From assembly GCF_905147045.1 (NCBI RefSeq), contig NC_065913.1:1352001-1416000 (forward strand): a DNA stretch of 64,000 bases. Direction: 5' to 3'. The translations under genes and the position numbers were made by a program. This DNA comes from Nymphalis io. Its lineage: Eukaryota > Arthropoda > Insecta > Lepidoptera > Nymphalidae. The notes below the pieces were generated by a model. It did not search any database and was not told the origin of the DNA. It worked only from the letters and a program-made list of their open reading frames with translations. The number at the start of each line of letters is the position of its first letter. The stretch's first letter is position 1. Shown one piece after another: positions 53,115-64,000 of this stretch.

Positions 53115-55184
53115 AGAAAAATTTAACATTATAACATTAATACAGTGAATATCATGATAGTACAAAAATCTCACCTTTAATTGATTTTGCTATTAATGCA
53201 CCAAATGAACTGAGAGGCACCTCATATAGCCCTTTTAAAGTACTTAACCCTACATAAAATTATAATTTATTTGACTACCCGTCTTGTTGATTTTCTTGCA
53301 TTTTAATGAAAAATATTTACTATTTTAAAATTATATCTTACACTAAGAAATGTACATAATAACAATTACAATAATTAATTAATAATATTTACATTATGAA
53401 TTTAAAATATTAATCAAATTAAAAAATATATATTCAAATATTTTAGCGAACAAGAAAACTTATCGAAATCATTAAATTTCATCTTTTTTACAACATTGGT
53501 AATAATTCAATACTCGTAAAATTTTATTATATTCTATTGGTGTAGTAAGTAAATGGAATAGGGATTATGTGATTTTTTCTCTGATATTATTACTAGCACT
53601 TTACCCGCAGATTCCCTCGCGTTATTTCAGAATTGCTTAAAACAAATTTCCATAGTGCTTTCTTCAAAAACGAAAAAAAAAAACGTAGAAACTCTCGTCT
53701 TTATAACCTTAGGGGTTAAATGTTCAAAAATTCTTCCTTAGTCCTAGCATACTGTGTAAAAAGAACTCGAATGCAAATTTTCACGGTGCTAGCAGCTTAG
53801 TAGTTTGTACTGTACGGTGTTATGTCAGTTATTCTTTAAGATGAGTATATATATAGATATACGTATAATTACATTATCATGAATTCAGAATTAATCAAAT
53901 TAAACGTTTTTGAGAACCTGAACATTGATAAAGCATTTATTCAAGTTTAAAAAATAGTTTTAAAAGTTAGCCATTATAATATTTTAAATTTGTCTTTTAT
54001 TTATTTGTTAAGATCCTGAAAACAAACGCCAGTTACACTGATTTTTTTCTATAATCATAATCATAATAATATAATCTATTATCATTGATTTGACATTCAA
54101 AAGATGAAGAAGCAGCATTAACTTATCATTTGCTAAACAACAACATAAGTAAGACTACTTACTACTCAGTTAAGTACTCAGAGCACATACTTCAATCGGA
54201 CCAAAAGATTTGTGATATACAATTTTGATGAGTGTATTCTTGAAATGTTTTAATTATTACACTTTCTTACATTCCACGACCGTTTTCTTTCGATAGTTTC
54301 AAATTTTTCTTATAGAAAAGCTCAACTGCTTTAAAATTTTAAAGGATTAACACAAGTTAGGGACTAAATAAAAAATATACTTGCGAAATTGAAACATATA
54401 TATTTAATAGAAGAAAAGAAATATGTACCACAGAGTAACCTCTATTCCATATGTATCAAGCAGTTTAGTTCTATAAAAGACAATTTCAATATAAAAATTC
54501 TAGTCTAGACTTCACAGGTAAGTATAGTGAGTAAAGTATAAAAAATTACGAAAATTACAATCCCTTATAGTTGTGTAGGAAGGAAACACGGTCGGGTCGA
54601 GTCGGAACAGCGCTTTGTGGAGCTAGGGTTGACGAGGCGCATGTTTGGTCGTATTACTCTTGGGTTTATTGCTAATTTTTTACACATATCATCCTACACA
54701 GAACACCCAGCTTTTTTTTAATTCATTGTCATAGTTATTGAAATAATTTATGTATAAAGAAATGTGTAGTTAGATAGCTAATTTTTTTTGTTGAATTAAT
54801 AAAATAAATATATATGTCACAGATGATAAATTTAAGCAGGCATACGACGTCACTTATTTTATTAGAATAGCAACATCACACAACGTGACGTTTTACGAGT
54901 TACTAGATAAGATGGGTGCCTAGTTTTATTATGCAGCCGACTGATGGAAATATAAAATATAATGGTGTATCTGTCATTAGTGCGTGTGATCGTTTGTCGA
55001 GCGACCCACTTGGTCCCTTGGTCTCTTGCTCTCGGGACAGCGCCAGCGCCAGACGTGCGCATTGACTGATTTAATAAAATCAACATATTGGACGACAATG
55101 AAACCCATTTAAATGGCAATCCAATTGAATCCGCGGCATATATTTCTATTCTTATTATAATATATATAAACAAAATATATAGTA
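53115..55184. other. About 2 kb repeat-poor AT-rich stretch
   Basis: No family copy recognised. A GC-richer patch lies at 54985-55065 ('gggacagcgccagcgccaga'), where the 129-codon minus frame (54862-55251), the second-longest in the window, sits. It has no domain and an AT-rich hydrophobic part, so I do not call it a gene. Confidence 0.45.
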
Positions 55185-55305
55185 TACGCGCCACGTACAC
55201 ACAAGAGAGTAGAGAGTGGAAGAAGCGGGCGAAGCGGAGACATAACGTCATAAGAGTGTCATGCCGTTTCTCGTCTCGGCATACGAGTCGGTTGTACTCC
55301 CAAGC
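55185..55305 (+). repeat. Repeat I, copy 1
   Basis: 'atatagtatacgcgccac', then 'acataacgtcataagagtgt', 'catgccgtttctcg' and 'catacgagtcggttgtactc' recur at 61788-61872. Class unknown. Confidence 0.5.
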
Positions 55306-55816
55306 CCGTCAATTGATGTTTTACATAAAAAAAACATGTTTTATATACTTGTGTGAGGATTTTTTCCGCATTATCGCCTCTACTGTAAACTAGAATTTAT
55401 AATCTAGTGAACCAAAATTTCGATTTATTATGGAAATTTTAACAGCATAATTTTTCCATTTTTAAATTTTGTTATACATTAACTAACAACCGACTTTGCA
55501 TGGGTAAATCAACTCGAATCAAGTCCAATCCAAATCCCTTATTCAATATAAGAAAACCAATTACATTTTGATTGTCAAAGATGTAACCTCATCCGAGAAA
55601 AACCGGCGAAAGAAACTCAGCAGGTTGTTTTTTTTTAAAATTGTATACACATTATAAATATAAAAATAAATATCCAAAAGGAGATCATTTCATTCCCAAG
55701 ATGTGGTTGTTATTCTTAAACCCACTAATTGTATAATACATTTTGCGCGCAAGCGTTCCTTTACAATTTGTTAAATTTAGCAACGAAGGCATTTTGAACG
55801 CTTTTTGAGTAATCAT
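55306..55816. other. AT-rich stretch
   Basis: Nothing recognised. Confidence 0.35.
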
Positions 55817-56005
55817 GCAAGCCCATCTAGATAAGTACCATCCACTCACATAATGTACCGGATATCAGTAATACTGGTATTGTTGCGTTCGAAACTAATG
55901 TGATGTTTAAGTATGTGTGAATTAGTGCATTGGTGCTCGTCCGCCTACCTACATTATAAAAAGTGTCTATGAGCGATGATGACAATTTAGTATCAGATGG
56001 CCTGT
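55817..56005 (+). repeat. Repeat D, rearranged
   Basis: The first half leads to an early 'gtccgcctacctacattata' end, and then the block 'gtctatgagcgatgatgaca' that should precede it. The last segments are out of order. Confidence 0.7.
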
Positions 56006-56011
56006 TTTTTT

Positions 56012-56170
56012 TTTTCACGGGACATTGGAGGTATGTAGGACTCGCCAGTGGCAGTGCGCTGAGTGCGCCCCAAATATCGGAACACCCGTTAAAAAACCAG
56101 CGGTACGCTTACCGTCTTAACGAGGAACGCCACGGCCTCGCTTGCCCATGCTACCGTGATGCTCCATTTT
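56012..56170 (-). repeat. Repeat J, copy 2
   Basis: Poly-T start, then 'ggtatgtaggactcgccagt', 'gagtgcgccccaaatatcgg' and 'acgaggaacgcc'. Related to 29082-29223, with the poly-A side on the left in both. Confidence 0.6.
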
Positions 56171-57238
56171 TTTTCTTCGGGTTTTTTTAAATGTTACTAT
56201 ACCATTTCATTAGTTCAGGGTAATAAACTTTATTTGTAAGAGGTTTAATTTTAATAAAAGTTAATTTAGTAAAACAGCGGATAATTTCAATAGTGATTTA
56301 TTATCTTGAACAGTGACAACCCTAGAGCAACCGAGCACTTATCTCACAAAGAGCACGGACCCCCGCAGGTAAAACATAGCTGTTGCGCGCGGCGTTGCCT
56401 GCGTGAATACAGTCAGAGCGGAAGTGCTTACTTCCATTACAGTTTTATCCAACGGTGTAAAGGAGCATCGCATTTGCTATTTCGTTTTATTATTTTGGAA
56501 TCCGCAGTGAAATGCTTAAGCCTTTCACTTCAAGATAGACAGGTAGAGTAGGTTTAGAAGTACTGTAAAATGTTAAGCTGATGAAGACCAAATGCATTAT
56601 TATCGTTTATTTAATTTATTAATGGGGGCGTAGCGTATTTAAAAGCTTTGTGTAGAATTGTCAGATTTTTACAGCTGGGTCTGACGCTAAACCACATTGG
56701 GAATGCTTTTGATGTTGGCTTTGTTGTCTGGTACTCTATGTGTCGTTGTGCCCTTGTCTAGTCGATCTCTCCCTTGCCCTTGCGATACACACGGGTTGAG
56801 TTGGAACAGCACTATTCTAACTTTATATAATCAATTTATACAGAGGCAATAAAAAAACTTAATATTTTATCTTTAGATTCTGTAAAGTCAATAAGGAAAC
56901 AGTGCCAAGCAACAATACAACAACAATAAGCTAGTGTAATATTACCAACTATTATGCAAGAAAAGCAAAATTGGAATTCCAGTTTTGCCTTGGTAGTGAA
57001 AGTACCATCGAATGACCTTGACTTTAAGGCTGCTGAGCTATCAGTTAGGTGATAATTTATTTAGATATGTAAGGTCACGTAAATGTCTGGGTTCGATAGC
57101 TTAAGAATATTAAATGAAAACACATTCATTTGTATGGTAACATAGTATGTATTTTGTGCCTGTATTACCAATAAATCTAGTGGCTAGCTGATAAGGCTGC
57201 CCATATATATACTAATTTTTTTTTTAAATATTAAAAAT
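56171..57238. other. Repeat-poor stretch
   Basis: ORFs up to 81 codons without domains. Nothing recognised. Confidence 0.4.
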
Positions 57239-57648
57239 AAGTGGTAGTAGAGTACAAACGCGGCGACGGCCAGTACAGTCGGGAAGAACGTTCTGCACTA
57301 GCCGCCCCCGCCTTGCCGGCCCGCAAGATGCCTCTTCACACCTCGTTTGAAGGAACCCGGGTTGTAAGAGGAGGGGAACACGTGAGCTGGTAGAGAATTC
57401 CATTTTTTGGAAGTGTGATAAAGAAAGGAGTTGCCAAATTTCTTTGTGCGCAATGGAATTGATGTCACAGTTAGGCAATGACATCAAGAGCCAGCACGCG
57501 TAGACATACGTCTATTCCCCCCCTGAAGAAGGGAGAAGCAGGAATTAGAGAGAATAATTCCTCAGAGCACTCGCTGTGATACAGTTGATAGAAAACGATC
57601 AGCGCTACTATCTCTCGACGCAATTGTACAGGCTCGAGGGCGTTTGAA
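57239..57648 (-). pseudogene. LINE E: end of RT and part of 3' UTR
   Basis: The poly-A end and the first 20 bp of the shared motif are missing at 57239. The stop codon is at 57298-57300. Upstream the minus strand keeps FKRG..RHLAG-, NSLPAHVFPSS-, CHCLTVTSIPL- and FY.LYHSECSEELFSLIPAS-type segments in different frames, with an insertion near 57505-57530. It ends at 'cgagggcgtttgaattc'. Confidence 0.82.
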
Positions 57649-57709
57649 TTCAATATTAAAATATTGTAAAAAATTGGGTCTTTTAAAGAGAAGACCAAAG
57701 AAACTTATA

Positions 57710-58052
57710 TGACTAGTTTAAATATAAAGCTGTAGATCCCGAGGTCTTGGGTTCAAACCCTAGATCGGGCCGGTTAAAAGTTATTGGGTTGGGTTTTTGC
57801 AGCCTAGAGTTTGGAAGTTTGAATTGAGTTACTCTGGTGCCTCAGAAAGCTTCTTAGGACATTGGTCTTGCGCTTGAACTCTTTCCGGTCGTGTGGTTTT
57901 GCCGTCCCATCGGATTATGAGTTTGAAAGAATAGAGAGTGCATCTGTGTTGACGCACACACTTGTGCACTATACCATGTTCTGCGTAATTGGCTAATCTC
58001 TTATGCGACTGGCCACCGCGTCCGAAGCCGATCAGGAGGACATCATTATAAT
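57710..58052 (+). mobile_element. SINE B, first bases missing
   Basis: Starts within the A box ('gactagtttaaatataaagc'). B box 'gggttcaaaccctagatc'. Body well kept. Ends 'caggaggacatcatta'. The 85-codon minus ORF is a shadow. Confidence 0.9.
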
Positions 58053-59297
58053 GGTAGTTGATTAATTTGGTATCATCTGGTTTCATTCGTGTAGGGAGCT
58101 ATTGCTGAATGCAAATAAGAAAAACATACAAGAATGAAAGATGTACGGTTTGTTTCATATTTTATATATTTCATCGTTGAATAAATAAGAATTACAAAAC
58201 GTTATGCTATCGTTTTTAATTATATTATAATTGTATTAATATTACTTAAGAGCTAACATAATTATTTACATAAAATATACAGTGTTTAGAATTACATAAA
58301 GAATTAAAAGAAAAAAGTATAGTAAGCTACACTAACAACTGTATATATTATTAATATAATTAAAAGATTTTGCTTTAATAAAAATATACTATTTGTAACA
58401 GCTGTTCTTTATATGTAGTTTAGATTGGATGTATAAAACTTTTGTGGTTGACTGTACAGGGAAATTTACCCGTGTGAAGTCAGAATGCGACTCTAGTTTA
58501 ATAAACAAGAGAAATTTAATAACAGCGTGTATTCTAAGTATCACATTAGGATCATAATGCTAGAAAATGGCTGACATCACGTGAATGTCCCGCACGGTAC
58601 CCATACGATGTCGTTAATATAATGGTCACCATTTTCTCCAGTTTGTAGACTTTAGAAGGACTTAGAAGTGGCAAGAACAAATTCAAGCATTAATTTAAAT
58701 GTTTATTTTGAATATTTCATTGCTTTTGCTCGTTGTTATGCTGTATAATTTTGTTATATATATACATAGTTCCAATGTCAAACATTCCAATATCTATTTC
58801 TATAATTCGTCGTCAACCTTTTTTGACATTTCATTAGGCTCACGTTTTTATTACCATAACGACCAGGTTTCACCGACTAAAATTTAAAAAAAAATATACA
58901 TACATAGAAGAAATTAAAATAGAATATTAAATAACATTTTTATTAGCAATGAGTTACGTTTGAATTTCGACCACTACGGGACCTCTCGTTATTATTGTTA
59001 CACGAAAAATTTAAAATCTTTGTCATGTCTAATATTATTAGCTCTATGTTTTTCTTGAGAGAATGTATCCCAATCAAGAGGGACGCAACGTCTTCGTACG
59101 TCTGTGTTTTAGGTTATCCTTAATGTAACGCTTATAATGTGAACCAGTTCATAATTTTTAATGAATTATATTCGAGCAAGTGTTTCATAAAGCCCAAAGG
59201 TTGAGAAGTAGAGTCTCTGACATAAATTCTGCCTTTCGTACCAATTACACGAATTAAATAAATATATTTTTAAAATAAATTAAGTTATAAAGATATA
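58053..59297. other. Repeat-poor AT-rich stretch
   Basis: Nothing recognised. A 62-codon hydrophobic frame at 58699-58887 has no support. Confidence 0.4.
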
Positions 59298-59520
59298 GTG
59301 GTAGGGCTTCGTCCAACCCCGTCTGGATAGGTACCACCCAGTCATCATATATTCGACCACCAAGCAGCAGTACTTAGTATTGTTGCGTTCCGGTTTGAGG
59401 GGTGACGTTGACGATGAAATAAGCATATTTTACAATGCTAATGTTTACAGGTGGTGGTGACCACTTAACAACAGGTTTCACATTTGCCAGAATGCCTACC
59501 TTATATAAAAATAAAAAATA
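59298..59520 (+). repeat. Repeat D with internal deletion
   Basis: 'gtggtagggcttcgtccaac' to 'ttgaggggtgac', then a jump to 'gttgacgatgaaataagcat'. End 'ctaccttatataaaaata'. Confidence 0.85.
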
Positions 59521-60184
59521 AATTTAGATGGTAAAACACTACTGACGTACCACCACCAGTTGAATTAATATAAATAGATGAAATTAAGTTCTAAACCTAA
59601 ATAATCCTCATTATAAAATAAATAACTTAAATAAAACTTTGCTTTCAATTCTATTCTCAATGTAACAGCTGGCTATTGAAAGAATGAGTAACTCAACAAC
59701 AAGTTATCTAAGTTAACACTTTTCTGTAGCGTCTAACTTTTTATTTGAGTTGTGTGTGCGCTGAGGGTGTTTTATTTGAACGAAAATTCTAAATATAATA
59801 ACGGGTACATTTTAAGTTAATTTTTTTTTATAATATTATCAAATGGTTACTCTATTTGTCTATTTTTTTTTTGTTTGGTAGCCGTTGGCAAGCTTTAATG
59901 TTATTGGTAAAAAATTGTACTAGCTTATAATTAAAATATACAATACTAATAATTCATTTCATTCAATGGGCATTATGTTCAATAAAAAAGCAGGTTTTAT
60001 AGGATACGTCGAACTGAAATCCACGCTGGTGAAGCTTGTGTAATATATTTTTTGTTATACTTTATTTCTCAATAACGTGACGAACTTTTAAGTTTTTTAC
60101 AATGCTTAATCACTCTGAACTGAATTTCTCAACGGCCCTACTCGAAAGTGTTGGTAGAGCGACAATTCAAGAGTACGTATATAA
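59521..60184. other. AT-rich stretch
   Basis: Nothing recognised. Confidence 0.35.
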
Positions 60185-60414
60185 AATTGTTCACTCACGG
60201 CCATCTGATTCCAGACTAAGCAGAGCTTGTACTATGGAAACCAGACCACTGATATGCTGCATTTCTTTTGTAAATACATACTTATATAGATAATTACACC
60301 CAGAGTCAGGACAAACAGACATGTTCATACACACAAATATCTGTCCTGGGTGGGAATCGAACCCACAGCCTTCGGCGTGAAAGGCAAACATCCATTAACC
60401 ACGCCGACCGGTTC
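60185..60414 (-). mobile_element. SINE C, tail end missing
   Basis: 'ttcactcacggccatctgat' to the complete head 'cacgccgaccggttcgtca'. B box 'gtgggaatcgaacccacag'. The ORFs on both strands are shadows. Confidence 0.92.
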
Positions 60415-60855
60415 GTCAATAAGGGTGCCTTTGCGAACTATGATCTACCTTTTATATATTATTTGTAAATTGTATTGAATAAAGATTTAAATAAATAAAT
60501 AAATACAATGTGGAATTCCGCCCACTAAGCGAAATAGTATATAATAAAACGCCTTATCTATTAATGATTCTAATCATAAGATCGTTATGTATTCATTTGC
60601 AAATGTAATGGACCATAACGAACTATGTATTTGCTAAATCCTTGCATCTCAACAGGGAATTGATTTACCAGCTCAAGGTAACAGTTTTGATTAACTTGCA
60701 AACTACTTCGAAACATACGAACAGACAACAGTAGAATTTACAATAGTAACAATGGTTATTATTATTTCAAACTTAAGCTATTATAATAAATATATAGTTT
60801 TTTGAACTCAATTAAAAATGCAATAATAAAATTTACACTGATTTATTTATGATAT
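60415..60855. other. AT-rich stretch
   Basis: Short (AAAT)n run at 60492-60507. Nothing else was recognised. Confidence 0.35.
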
Positions 60856-61137
60856 ACTGGTGGTAGAGCTTGTGCAAGCTCGTCTGGGTAGGTATCACCC
60901 ACTCATCAGATATTCTACCGCAAAAAGCAGTATTTGGTATTGTTGAGTTCCGGTTTGAAGGGTGAGTGAGCTAGTGTAATTACAGGCACAAGGGACATCT
61001 TGGTTCCCAGGGTTGGTGGCACATTGGCGATGTAAGCAAGTTGACATTTCTTACAATGCCAATGTCTATGGGCGTTGGTGACCACTTACCATCAGGTTGC
61101 CCAAATGATCATCCGCCTTCCTATTCTATAAAAAAAT
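60856..61137 (+). repeat. Repeat D, full length
   Basis: One of the cleanest copies: 'actggtggtagagcttgtgc' to 'cgccttcctattctataaaa'. It includes 'accacttaccatcaggt' (61082-61098), one half of the motif shared with LINE E. Confidence 0.95.
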
Positions 61138-61184
61138 ACGGTGACACAGGTCGACGATCACTTTTAAAGATCTAATGATTCTTT

Positions 61185-61430
61185 GTATTATATTAGGAAG
61201 GCAGACTGGTGGGCCGTAAGTGATCACCATTTTCTAGTGACATTAATTCTGTAAGAAATATTAAATATTCCTTACATCGCCAATGCACCATCAACCATGG
61301 AAACTAAAACGTTTTATGTCCCATGTGTCTGTAGTTACACTGGCTCAGTCATCCTTTTAATTATTGCTATTTGCGAGAAGAATATTGAGTGGGTGGTACC
61401 TACCCAGATGGGCTTGCAAAAGGCTCAACC
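61185..61430 (-). repeat. Repeat D, near full length, facing the previous copy
   Basis: 'ttaggaaggcagactggtgg' to 'gcttgcaaaaggctcaacca'. About 45 bp separate it from the plus-strand copy. Confidence 0.88.
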
Positions 61431-61540
61431 AAAAAAATTAAGCACAGTAAAATGAGTTTGAACCAGCGAAATAAAGTATGAAGCACGATATTTATACAAT
61501 TAAATAAATACATTAAAAGGGCTGAAATTTGAAAGTCACA

Positions 61541-61640
61541 TAAGCTTATTCGTGTCTTGGAAAGTACGCTAAGCCAATAGTCTTGGGCCTGATCTCTTTC
61601 CGGTAGTGTCGGATTGCCGTCCCATCGGATTGAGAGTGGG
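61541..61640 (+). repeat. SINE B body fragment
   Basis: 'cgtgtcttggaaagtacgct' and 'tctctttccggtagtgtcgg'. Head and end missing. Confidence 0.8.
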
Positions 61641-61787
61641 TAATCGAATGACATCCATGAACGCAATCGATGAAATGTGTCCATGTCTAAAGGTTCTTTA
61701 TGATAAGCTAAGGTTCAAAATCGAACTCTCAACTTTCACTTCATTAAACACCCTGTTGATCATATTAGTATTACTATAATAATAATA

Positions 61788-61872
61788 AAAGTATATAGTA
61801 TATAGGCGGAGGTGGACATGACGACATAAGAGCGTCATGCCGTTTGCCATCGCGTTGTACGAGTCAGTATTG
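61788..61872 (+). repeat. Repeat I, copy 2
   Basis: 'tatatagtatataggcgg', 'gacgacataagagcgtcatg', 'tgtacgagtcagtattgccc' correspond to 55185-55305. Confidence 0.5.
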
Positions 61873-62351
61873 CCCACGACGCTAATAGAGATTTCATAAG
61901 AAAAGTAAACAGCTAACGGCAACCAAAGCAGTAGGAAATATTTTGTATCGCGCGTAATAAAGAAAATCATTCCATTATACAAAAGAAAACTGAAATTACC
62001 AATCGATTTGTAAAGGAAAACAAACAATAGGTGATTCCAGATCGCTGCGATTGTTTTTAATAGGCCAAGAGCTAGCTTCCGTTTCAGTCTTGTTTCTTCA
62101 CTTCCTGGAGGGGTTTTGCCATTCCAGGACCGCCTTTGTCAAAGCAGAAATTATGTTTTTCTTTGATGTTAAAATAAACTTGTCTCGAGCTCTGGCGGGA
62201 TTTCTTCGAAGATTTTTCTGGAATGAAGTGTAATGTTTTTTTGATATCATTTGTTATTTTTTTATAAGGAATGTATTAAAGAAATATATTTGACTAAAGT
62301 AATTTCCGTATATGATATCCGTAAATGTTCCAGTACTAGGAAAATACCTAT
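61873..62351. other. AT-rich stretch with a short open frame on both strands
   Basis: 62045-62230 is open on both strands. The minus frame (KSSKKSRQSS, then FNIKEKHNFCFDKGGPGMAK) follows an acceptor-like 'cacttcattccag'. No family recognised and weak donor. Confidence 0.3.
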
Positions 62352-62450
62352 TTATTCTTTTAAGGAAGTCTTGGAGTCTCTACCACGCTGCACCAGTAAA
62401 TACGAATATCGTAGGCAGTTTTCTTTCACTGTCAAGCATTAATTAAAACT
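62352..62450 (-). repeat. SINE A, degenerate middle
   Basis: 'gtctctaccacgctgcacca' and 'tttctttcactgtcaagcat'. Confidence 0.5.
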
Positions 62451-62892
62451 ATTGAACAAACTGTAGTGCTCGCTCGAAATGAACCCCCGATCTTCATTAA
62501 TTCATTATATTATATGCTGATGATTTTATTATATAAAACAATTTTGTTATACGATTTTGGAGTTAAATACTTAAATAAAAAACGTATACGAAAATTCTCG
62601 GCAAGCGAATCTTTACTCGCCCTGCTCTTTAGTCGACCAGTTCGTATCTCTAACCGGATTGCCGTCCTTTTCAACTATGCTTGAGAAATGGCTAGGTGCA
62701 CTCTCTGGCTAACTGCACATAACTCGCTTACTCTCTAGTTAACTGCACTAAATGCACATTTATTTACACTACCCTTGTAAATTAATATGCCTTACATAGT
62801 TGCTAGTATCCTTTAATATCTCCGAAGCTATTATTCGTTCACGAGGAATTTTTGACATTATATTTTGTGTAATTAAAGGGGACATAACATCT
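62451..62892. other. AT-rich stretch with a B trace
   Basis: 62650-62690 weakly resembles B ('accggattgccgtccttttc'). The motif 'gttaactgcac' or 'gctaactgcac' occurs twice at 62708-62750. Confidence 0.3.
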
Positions 62893-63137
62893 TACTGGTG
62901 GTAGGGTGTGCAAGCTTGTCTGAGTAGGTACCACCCACTCATCAGGTATTCTACCGCAAAACAGCAGTACTTGTTATTGTTGAAGGGTGAGTGAACCAGT
63001 GTAGTTACAGGCACAAGGGACATAAAATCTTAGGTTCCAAGATTGGTCGCGCATTGGCTATAAGCGATGGTTGACATTTCTTACAATGCCAATGTCTATG
63101 GGCGTTGGTGACCACTTACCATCAGGCGGCCCATTCT
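62893..63137 (+). repeat. Repeat D, A-rich end replaced by AT repeat
   Basis: 'actggtggtagggtgtgcaa' to 'ttaccatcaggcggcccat'. The usual end is replaced by a (TA)n tract (63138-63170). Confidence 0.92.
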
Positions 63138-63139
63138 AA

Positions 63140-63170
<31 letters not shown>
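63138..63170. repeat. AT dinucleotide microsatellite
   Basis: (TA)n tract between two D pieces. Confidence 0.8.
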
Positions 63171-63206
63171 CCTCACGGTTGGTGCATTGGAGATGTAAGG
63201 GATTGT
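63171..63206 (+). repeat. Repeat D central fragment
   Basis: 'cacggttggtgcattggaga' then 'tgtaagggattg' matches the D centre. Confidence 0.55.
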
Positions 63207-63938
63207 ATATATCCAATTCACACATCGGACATGACGTGGCGTTATTTACCACAGAATAATTAGCGTAATCAAAACATGATTTATACGTACATGAATAATT
63301 AAATTAAATAGTGTATACACGGTAAAAGGTAATTCATTCTGAAAAGGCAATTTAGCGGCGGTTTTTGGCAAGCGTGTTATAACATGACACCAGAGCGTTA
63401 ACATGATTATGATTGTTAAGTGATATGGAGCAAGGATGTACAAGGTCATATTTTTTTTTAATTTAAAAACTAAGCAACGAAAATCTACCTTTTGTTATCT
63501 GTATTTTGTATTAATTATTTTAAAAGCAGTTTTATTACTCATGCATATTTTGTGATTATATATAATGTATATAAACGTTGTTTTATTTTTTTAATTTGTT
63601 TTATTTATTTATTATTTTTATATACAACAATTTATAAATAGTATTTAAGATAACAGATAGTTCATAAAGTGTGCAAAGATAATATCCTTATCATTTACAG
63701 TGATCTCCTTCAAGCAATCTCTATGAAACAAAAAAATCGCTTAAAATTACAATCTACTTTTTTAACCTAGCTTATTAATAAAAATATGTAATATACCTAC
63801 GTACATACTCTTATTCATATACACTACATGTACATGCACACATATAAACATATACACTTATATAAGAAATAAATACCATACACGGATAATGTCTATATAT
63901 ACATATAATATAGATAAAAGCTTTATTTGTGTTGAACA
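63207..63938. other. AT-rich stretch
   Basis: Nothing recognised. Confidence 0.35.
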
Positions 63939-64000
63939 GTCGAGATGGCCCAGTGGTAAGAACGCGTGAATCTTAACCGATGAACGTGGGTTCAAACCCG
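63939..64000 (+). mobile_element. SINE A head, cut by the window end
   Basis: 'gtcgagatggcccagtggta' and 'gtgggttcaaacccg' show A and B boxes. The copy continues beyond base 64000. Confidence 0.9.

Noticed and set aside
54862..55251. 129-codon minus-strand ORF as a gene
   Set aside because: No recognisable domain, partly overlaps repeat I, and has low-complexity hydrophobic parts translated from AT-rich sequence.
63138..63170. Origin or regulatory AT-rich element
   Set aside because: Simple (TA)n tract at the end of a truncated D copy, best explained as microsatellite growth.
1..64000. CRISPR array, prophage, integron or bacterial defence system
   Set aside because: Sequence is insect-like throughout. 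No regularly spaced repeats and no bacterial gene organisation.

Overview
The window looks like gene-poor intergenic or intronic DNA of a lepidopteran insect, probably a butterfly and possibly a nymphalid. The evidence is an AT-rich sequence, no rRNA and no functional tRNA, no bacterial-style operons, and a dense load of short interspersed repeats of types common in Lepidoptera. Lepidoptera is fairly secure. The family-level placement is inference.

I find no complete protein-coding gene in 64 kb. The recognisable content is repeats. Four abundant short families dominate, labelled A to D here because I cannot assign library names without a search. SINE A has a tRNA-like head with A and B boxes and a tail that grows as (TTACTG)n. 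SINE B has a tRNA-Glu/Asp-like head and an (ATT)n tail. SINE C has a different tRNA-like head and a (TAT)n tail. Repeat D has about 40 copies, no obvious tRNA head, a length near 280 bp and an A-rich end. Around them lie broken 3' ends of non-LTR retrotransposons: E (CR1/Jockey-like reverse transcriptase C-terminus), G (another RT C-terminus) and RTE-like pieces. There are also a degenerate hAT-type inverted-repeat element at 22795-23095, a short lepidopteran repeat F, and low-copy repeats H, I and J.

Layout. 1-9 kb holds C, D and A copies plus a GC-rich hairpin cluster with a 14-bp target-site duplication near 3.6 kb. 9-20 kb holds C, D, A, E and B copies, including the longest E fragment (13650-14285). 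20-32 kb is the densest part: D nested in A, B nested in C, the hAT-like element, and several copies with exact target-site duplications. 32-45 kb holds A, D, E, G and RTE remnants and one possible exon on the minus strand (36624-36777). 45-64 kb continues with A to F copies, two RTE-like C-terminal fragments (52.6-53.1 kb) and long repeat-poor AT-rich tracts.

How the parts relate. D ends with the same 19 bases found near the 3' end of LINE E, and the end of A resembles the RTE 3' end. This suggests the SINEs are copied by these LINE families. Nesting and intact target-site duplications give a partial order: B is younger than one C copy, D is younger than one A copy, and A is younger than one G copy. 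The most unusual observation is a recurrent inverted duplication at the same internal site in four separate D copies. I see no convincing new defence, toxin or metabolic system.
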